Assembly: GCA_964030475.1 (NCBI GenBank)
Contig: CAXIPT010000014.1
Location: 350,229-414,228, forward strand
Length of the DNA: 64,000 nt
Direction of reading: 5' to 3'
Source: Tethya wilhelma
Lineage: Eukaryota; Porifera; Demospongiae; Tethyida; Tethyidae
Shown: piece after piece, positions 58,976 to 64,000 of the stretch
Layout: each line of letters opens with the position of its first letter
Position numbering within the stretch: the stretch's first letter is position 1
Notes under the pieces: model-generated
Seen by the model: only the letters and a program-made list of their open reading frames with translations
Database searches by the model: none
What the model was told of the DNA's origin: nothing
Made by a program: the position numbers and the translations under genes

Positions 58976-59043
58976 GACCTTTGACCCGCGATTAACCCTG
59001 TGACTAATGCCGTAGTCACAGGGTTAATCGCGGGTCAAAGGTC
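58976..59043. promoter_or_regulatory. Perfect 31-bp inverted repeat with nuclear-receptor DR1-like motif
   Basis: Arms 58976-59006 and 59013-59043 are identical in inverted orientation around a 6-nt loop ATGCCG. Each arm contains GGGTCAAAGGTC, close to the DR1 consensus bound by HNF4/RXR-type receptors, plus CCGCGATTAACCCTGTGAC. It lies 115 bp upstream of the GTPase-gene ATG. Confidence 0.6.
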
Positions 59044-59781
59044 AAGAATTTTGAACATGTTGATGTGCACAGGATCTAGGAATCTGCAGCATAGCTCATA
59101 GCTGAAAAGAATGGATTGCTAATAGGGTAAGTAACTTGAGAATTCTGTTCTACTGCTAATCAAAGCTTACTAACTTTTTCCAAGGCCATCTGGCACAATA
59201 ATGCCACGATAATATCATATCAAGTTTAGCTTGAGTCAGTATTAAGTCTCAGTGGTCTGTAGATACTGGTTTGTTTTTTTGTGGCCTACTTCACACACAG
59301 ATCAGGCCTTAGGGTGTTCAGTGTCTATGTCTGAAGAAATTTTTATACTGCATAAAATTTGAAAGGAAGAGAAGAGCTTGGGCCAAATTAATATTCACGA
59401 ACCTGGGTGCATATACAACAATGTGACTTTCAGACCACATGGGGATAGTGTGCTAAAGTGCACCCAATAGCTGGTAATGGGAGCAATTTACCAGATTGTG
59501 GTTAAATGGCTGGTTAAAGTAAGTGAATTATGTTCACAACATAGTTGTTCTAATTGCAAGTGCAACTGATATTATTGGTTTACATACACAACTCAATGGA
59601 CTCAGGAATTTAATGTTCATCCCACGTGTACAAGTCATAGAGTCGGACATCAGTGACTGGCGAACAATATCTCGGGAATAGCAATACGGAGCAGTGGCGA
59701 TTCTGCTTGCTTTTTGAGTGAGTGCTTTCAAGTTCTCAGCCTGGCATTTTAATTTGAGGTTTACTCATGTCTAGCAAATTT
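59044..59781. other. Intergenic, nothing recognised
   Basis: A donor-like AGGGTAAGTAAC at 59126 could end a noncoding exon, but there is no other support. Confidence 0.4.
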
Positions 59782-60475
59782 CCCCAAATAAATTCTAGGT
59801 GGATTATCAAGAATATCTCAGCCTAGGAAGGTCGTACAAAAGTAGGACTTGCACCATTGTGATCAGCTCAAAAAGATCTTTCAAATGATCTAATTTAATC
59901 CTATGTTTGTATTTTGCTGAAATCCTTCAAAACCATGAACCATGGTTGAGTGCGATTTTTTCTCAAAAATGACCATTTTCAAACTTTCCGAATAAAATAC
60001 ACCATTTTAGAGATCTCTTTGAGCCGATCAAAATGCAAGTCCCATCATCATACGACCTTCCTAGGCTGAGATATTACTAGTTCTTTTCGTACACCTAAAT
60101 GTACACAGGTAAGGATTTTCCCACTAAATTTTTGGCAGATTATCAAGAATATCTCAACCTTGGAAGGTCATAAAAAAGTAGGACTTGCACCATTGCGATT
60201 AGCTCATAGAGATCTCTCAAATGATCTAGTTTAATCCTATGTTTGTATTTTGCTAAAATCCTTCAAAACCATGAACAGTTACTATAGCCCATGGTTGAGT
60301 GCGATTTTAACTTTCCAAATAAAATACACCATAGCAGCTGCTGGGTTTTCTCTTTTTAAAGACTTAATGATTTCTCTGAGCCGATTACAATGGTGCAAGT
60401 CCCATTGTCATAAGACCTTCCTAGGCTAAAATAATTGCTAGTCCTTTTAGTCCACCTAGATGTACACGGGTCAAT
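59782..60475. mobile_element. Two tandem copies of one MITE of about 340 bp
   Basis: Each unit has an inverted pair: TATCTCAGCCTAGGAAGGTC with GGACTTGCACCATTG and GAGATCT at the left, and the inverse at the right (59810-59880 with 60010-60075; 60150-60220 with 60368-60435). The middle words CCTATGTTTGTATTTTGCT and AATCCTTCAAAACCATGAAC are shared between units. Confidence 0.8.
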
Positions 60476-60558
60476 TTATGTAAACAAGCAGTTCATCAAT
60501 TTTATACATATCACTAGGCAGCAGGATGCATTAACCATGTGCACATGTGTGCGTGTGT

Positions 60559-60598
<40 letters not shown>

Positions 60599-61454
60599 CA
60601 TCTGTGTACCATGTGTGTGTGGGTGTGTGGGTGTGTTTCACTGTGGGTGGGTGTGAGTGTGTGTGCAATAAGAAAGCAAATCCTTAGAGTACTATGCATG
60701 CAATCAGAAGAATATCATGTGGTTTAATTTTTAGCTAGCTACATATATACTGCATGCATGCATGAGAAACATTGGGGCCACTTGTATATGAGTCTGATTC
60801 ACTTTTCTCAGTTGATTCCAAAACTGTCTGCATATATATATATACTGGATACCAACATTGATAGCTATGCATATTGAGCTATATTCTCTGACTTTTTAAA
60901 TTTTGCCTGGGACTGAAGCAGTTAATGAAGTCTAACTCTGAACAGCTTGGACATTCTTAATGAAGATAAATATAGTCATAATGGCATTTGGTCCATAAAC
61001 CAGAATTATTGTTATTAATGCTATAATTTCTTTGCTACGCCACTAGGACTGCATGAGGTACAAAATATTATTCCACTATACTGACCAACTTGAATTTGAA
61101 TTAGAATGGCAGATTGTTTCTAACAACATGAGCCACAGATATCAACAGGGTAGAGTTGGCAGTCATGAGCATATCCATCCCAGGCCAGCATGTAATTGTG
61201 AAAACATAAAATATAACTTATCGTGGCTAAAAGGCCTACAAACGTTCAGAACTTGGCATCTCATATGCATCTTTGCAACATGTACATAGCAAAAGGTATC
61301 GTAAAACTCCAAATACCTTATATAGCTATTTAGTGAGAGCAGTTGATATTGTTATAGTACCGTCTTAGGTACCAAGTATGTTAAAAATGCAAACAATTAA
61401 AGTCTTTGACATAGCTAGACAATTATTCAATGAAAATCCTTTCTGTATATAATT

Positions 61455-61490
<36 letters not shown>

Positions 61491-61924
61491 TTGGAAGTTG
61501 CTAAGCAACAGTAGTAGTTCAACAAGTTTATATGCATTTTAAGTGTTTTGTATTACTATAGCTACCCAACCAAGCAACATGGCCAGTGAGATGAATTTTT
61601 CTAATGCTGAGTGTGTTGTCACTGAGTGATCATTATCAGTAATTGGAAATGTTTTAATTTAACCTATAAAACTTTCCTTGACTGTATGAATTAAGATAGT
61701 AGTATTTGGTACAGATTGTTAAATAATTATTGAATGCTTTCTCTAATTTGGAGTATGTATACCAATTAATTTATACTGAGATTTACTGCCTGCAATTACT
61801 TTGGCAAAACATTTTTCTATGATCAGCAATATTATATTGGTTATACATCAAGTTAGCACTTATCACAGATTTGAGACTGCAAGGTACTTCATAAACTACT
61901 ACAGATAAACTTTAGTCAAGTTTC
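60476..61924. other. Intergenic with TG microsatellites
   Basis: (TG)n runs at 60559-60598 and 61457-61487. No coding evidence. Confidence 0.7.
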
Positions 61925-63674
61925 CTACTTGTGTTCATCCATCTTGGACTGGTGCCTCTTGATCTTATCCTCATGGCGCTTTATTTGTTCCTTCAGCTCA
62001 TCAATGGCATCCTTATGATGGGATATCTCCTCTTCATGATGCTCAGCTGCATGCTTCTTTAGCTGCTCAAGCTGTTCTGCTTCCTAAACCCAAGAACAAT
62101 AATAATAAGAGAATAAAATTTATAAGAATTTTTCTGAAAATATGTATGATATGTTTTGACAGGAAACCAAATGCTATGCCTACCACATTCCATTGTGCAA
62201 TGAAAAATACTACCGTTACCAGACATCCTTTTCCCTGTCACGGACATGTATGATCAGTATCTGCATGGCCTATGAGACTAGGTTCTAGATAGGCTCAAGT
62301 TTTATAGGCCTAGCTATGTACGGTAATTAACTGTTTTATCCTCGTGAGCACTCAGATAGGATAATACAGTTTCAGTTGTAAATGCACCACTAGAAATTTT
62401 GGAGGAGTATAAATTTCGCTTGTCTTCGCAGATCATTGCAATTCGCAAAATTTTACTTGCAAAATCTTCGGGATCTTATTACAATATATGGGTGGGGCTG
62501 CTTGATCCTCAAAAATAAAGTTGAAAAAAGTTTGGTGATCGTCTTTCTGCGAAAATTTTATTCCTCAAAAATTTCTAGCTATACAGTAAATCAGTTCAGC
62601 AGAAAACTGAGTATTCAAGTCTTCCCCCAGAACTTGCTACAGCTTATTTTTAAGTTGTTGAGACAATTTTTGATTCGGTTCTTTACGATCACACAGCTAC
62701 AGAATAATATAAATTTACAGGATCACATGACCTCTAAAATGTGATTGGTCAAACTTTTCTTGGCGGGAAAAGTAAAAGCAATTATTTTGGAAAACACTGT
62801 GATCTGATTGGCCAGCTCAACATTCTGAGCTGTGCATGCAACAAAAAGTATACTACCATTACCCGACCTCCGAGGTCTGGCCAGCGAGACTACATGTACA
62901 TAGTGATATCGTATTCCAACATTTTTGGAGCTTTAAGATAATATATTATATCGTACAGACTAGCTCTAATCAAAAATAATTATGGCTCTTGTGAGGCCCA
63001 TTTTGGGAGGTCATGCAAAAATTACCTTTCAAGTCTAGTTTTTCCACACATTTTTGCATATTGGAGCTAAAATGGCATTTTCGAAATCTCAGTTGGCACA
63101 TACTTGGAGGGGTGCCTTAATTAGAGTCTATGCGGTGATTGCACATTTCAATGCATATGACATGTTGGAAGGCAGGCATGTAACTAGAAATAATATAGGT
63201 CTACAATGGAGAAGTTCCTCAAGCTGTTGTGCTTATAGGGTACGTATATACAGGAATTTCTTTTACTCTCACCCTTGTCCAACGTATTTTACTAAAGAAC
63301 TATTGCATACCTTTTTGCGGAAGTATTGGTCTTCAATAGCTTTCTCCTTCTTGCTAAAGGACCCTCCAGCTTCTCTGGATTGCATCATCAAAAAAAAGAG
63401 AGGTGGGCATTGAATGGAATACTGTACAGATAAGAGAAGTGTGCATACCTGATTGCTCCAGCATCCTGCAACAAAGAAAGAGAACATACACACATATTAA
63501 AATTATGTGAACATGATTAGTCAGATACACTTTTAGGATATATGCACCATAGACACACACACAGCAGCAACATTTTAGGTTAGTACACAGCACACTTACA
63601 TCACTGTACCACCTGGCGGCATACAGCACCCTAGTGGTCCTAGTGAGTTGGGGTAGTCGAGCTCTCAAAGCCAT
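61925..63674 (-). CDS. ATP5IF1: Mitochondrial ATP synthase inhibitor IF1, copy 2
   Basis: Exons 63674-63600 (75 nt), 63465-63449 (17 nt), 63374-63311 (64 nt) and 62083-61925 (159 nt) give a 104-residue protein. It starts with a mitochondrial presequence (MALRARLPQLTRTTRV), then DAGAIR plus EAGGSFSKKEKAIEDQYFRK (inhibitory helix) and a histidine-rich coiled coil (AAEHHEEEISHHKDAIDELK), ending SKMDEHK. Length and ending fit the family well, so this is the better candidate for the functional gene. Exon sizes and phases equal those of copy 1. It shares its 5' side (63.7-58.9 kb) with the start of the GTPase gene, both on the minus strand. Confidence 0.92.
62385..62590. mobile_element. MITE (TAGCTAGAAATTTTCG family), in intron 3 of IF1 copy 2
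   Basis: Ends ACTAGAAATTTTGGAGGAGT and, inverted, TATAGCTAGAAATTTTTGAG. The interior shares CATATATGGGTGGGGCTGCT and GGCGATCG-like words with the copy at 51245 (in inverse orientation). Confidence 0.7.
62591..63310. other. Intronic sequence of IF1 copy 2
   Basis: No exon or repeat family recognised. Confidence 0.5.
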
Positions 63675-63944
63675 GGATCCAACTGGTAGACTGTAAAAAG
63701 GTCCAAAATAAAATTAATTTGACCTTTGCTCCAACAAGGGTACCGTATTATGCAAGGTTCAACTTTAATAATGCGAAACTTAACGAAATGTTGAAATTGC
63801 GAGTTGCTGGACAAGCACAACACAGCAGCCAACAGCCACCTGAGAAATAGATGTCATGTCTTCCAGCTTGCAGTTAAGGAGACGAGTACTTAGACTGTAC
63901 AAGCAGGTTAGTTTTTTCTAATATTCACAGTGACTCTCTGACTC

Positions 63945-64000
<56 letters not shown>
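63675..64000. repeat. 5' flank of IF1 copy 2, ending in a (CT)n microsatellite
   Basis: The (CT)n run at 63950-64000 continues beyond the window, with CTCTGA units just before it. The rest of the stretch has no recognised gene. Confidence 0.85.

Noticed and set aside
60435..60727. ORFs rich in Val-Cys and Thr-His
   Set aside because: They are translations of the (TG)n microsatellite.

Overview
The window looks like a demosponge-type metazoan nuclear genome. This is inferred from AT-rich spacers, spliceosomal GT-AG introns (many only 50-200 bp), death-fold, TRAF-like and AIG1-like GTPase genes, and a very dense load of small inverted-repeat elements. No taxon can be proved from the sequence alone, and one N occurs at 11846.

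Layout. 1-3600 is a Mutator-like (MULE) transposon with clear terminal inverted repeats and a seven-exon transposase gene ending in a PHD finger; this copy carries a frameshift and an in-frame stop. 3601-11294 is a satellite array with a period of about 190-219 bp, each unit holding an 18-bp perfect palindrome; two small transposons sit in it with exact TA and TTAA target duplications. 11.3-42 kb contains five dispersed members of one family of single-exon, multi-pass membrane proteins with a cysteine-bearing ectodomain. The one at 13448-15238 is intact, two are full length but broken (19205, 34849), and two are complementary fragments (16508, 41226).

24.8-33.1 kb, lying inside that family, is a giant DNA transposon of about 8.3 kb. 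It is bounded by inverted repeats of about 650-750 bp built from 93-bp subrepeats. It encodes a ubiquitin-like/B-box/RecQ helicase followed by a DDE transposase with a chromatin-reader-like tail, and is now broken by two frameshifts and a TTAA-type MITE. A signal-peptide/membrane exon inside the element splices in frame onto the helicase. Six large copies of a foldback element (23.4-52.6 kb) carry long hairpins whose two arms co-vary between copies, joined to a tail with promoter-like motifs.

The most interesting host locus is on the minus strand at 46.9-58.9 kb. Eleven exons join in perfect frame into one predicted protein of 1177 residues: a CARD-like death fold, a second conserved domain, seven decapeptide repeats, two copies of a five-exon linker/coiled-coil block, an AIG1-like GTPase and a C-terminal glycine zipper. 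It resembles an intracellular immune effector in layout. It is flanked by two copies of the mitochondrial ATPase inhibitor IF1 gene (44.6-46.4 and 61.9-63.7 kb), and a TRAF-like gene with a Trp-to-stop change lies at 43.1-44.5 kb.

Intergenic DNA is mostly microsatellites, MITEs and segmental duplicates of the membrane-protein flanks.
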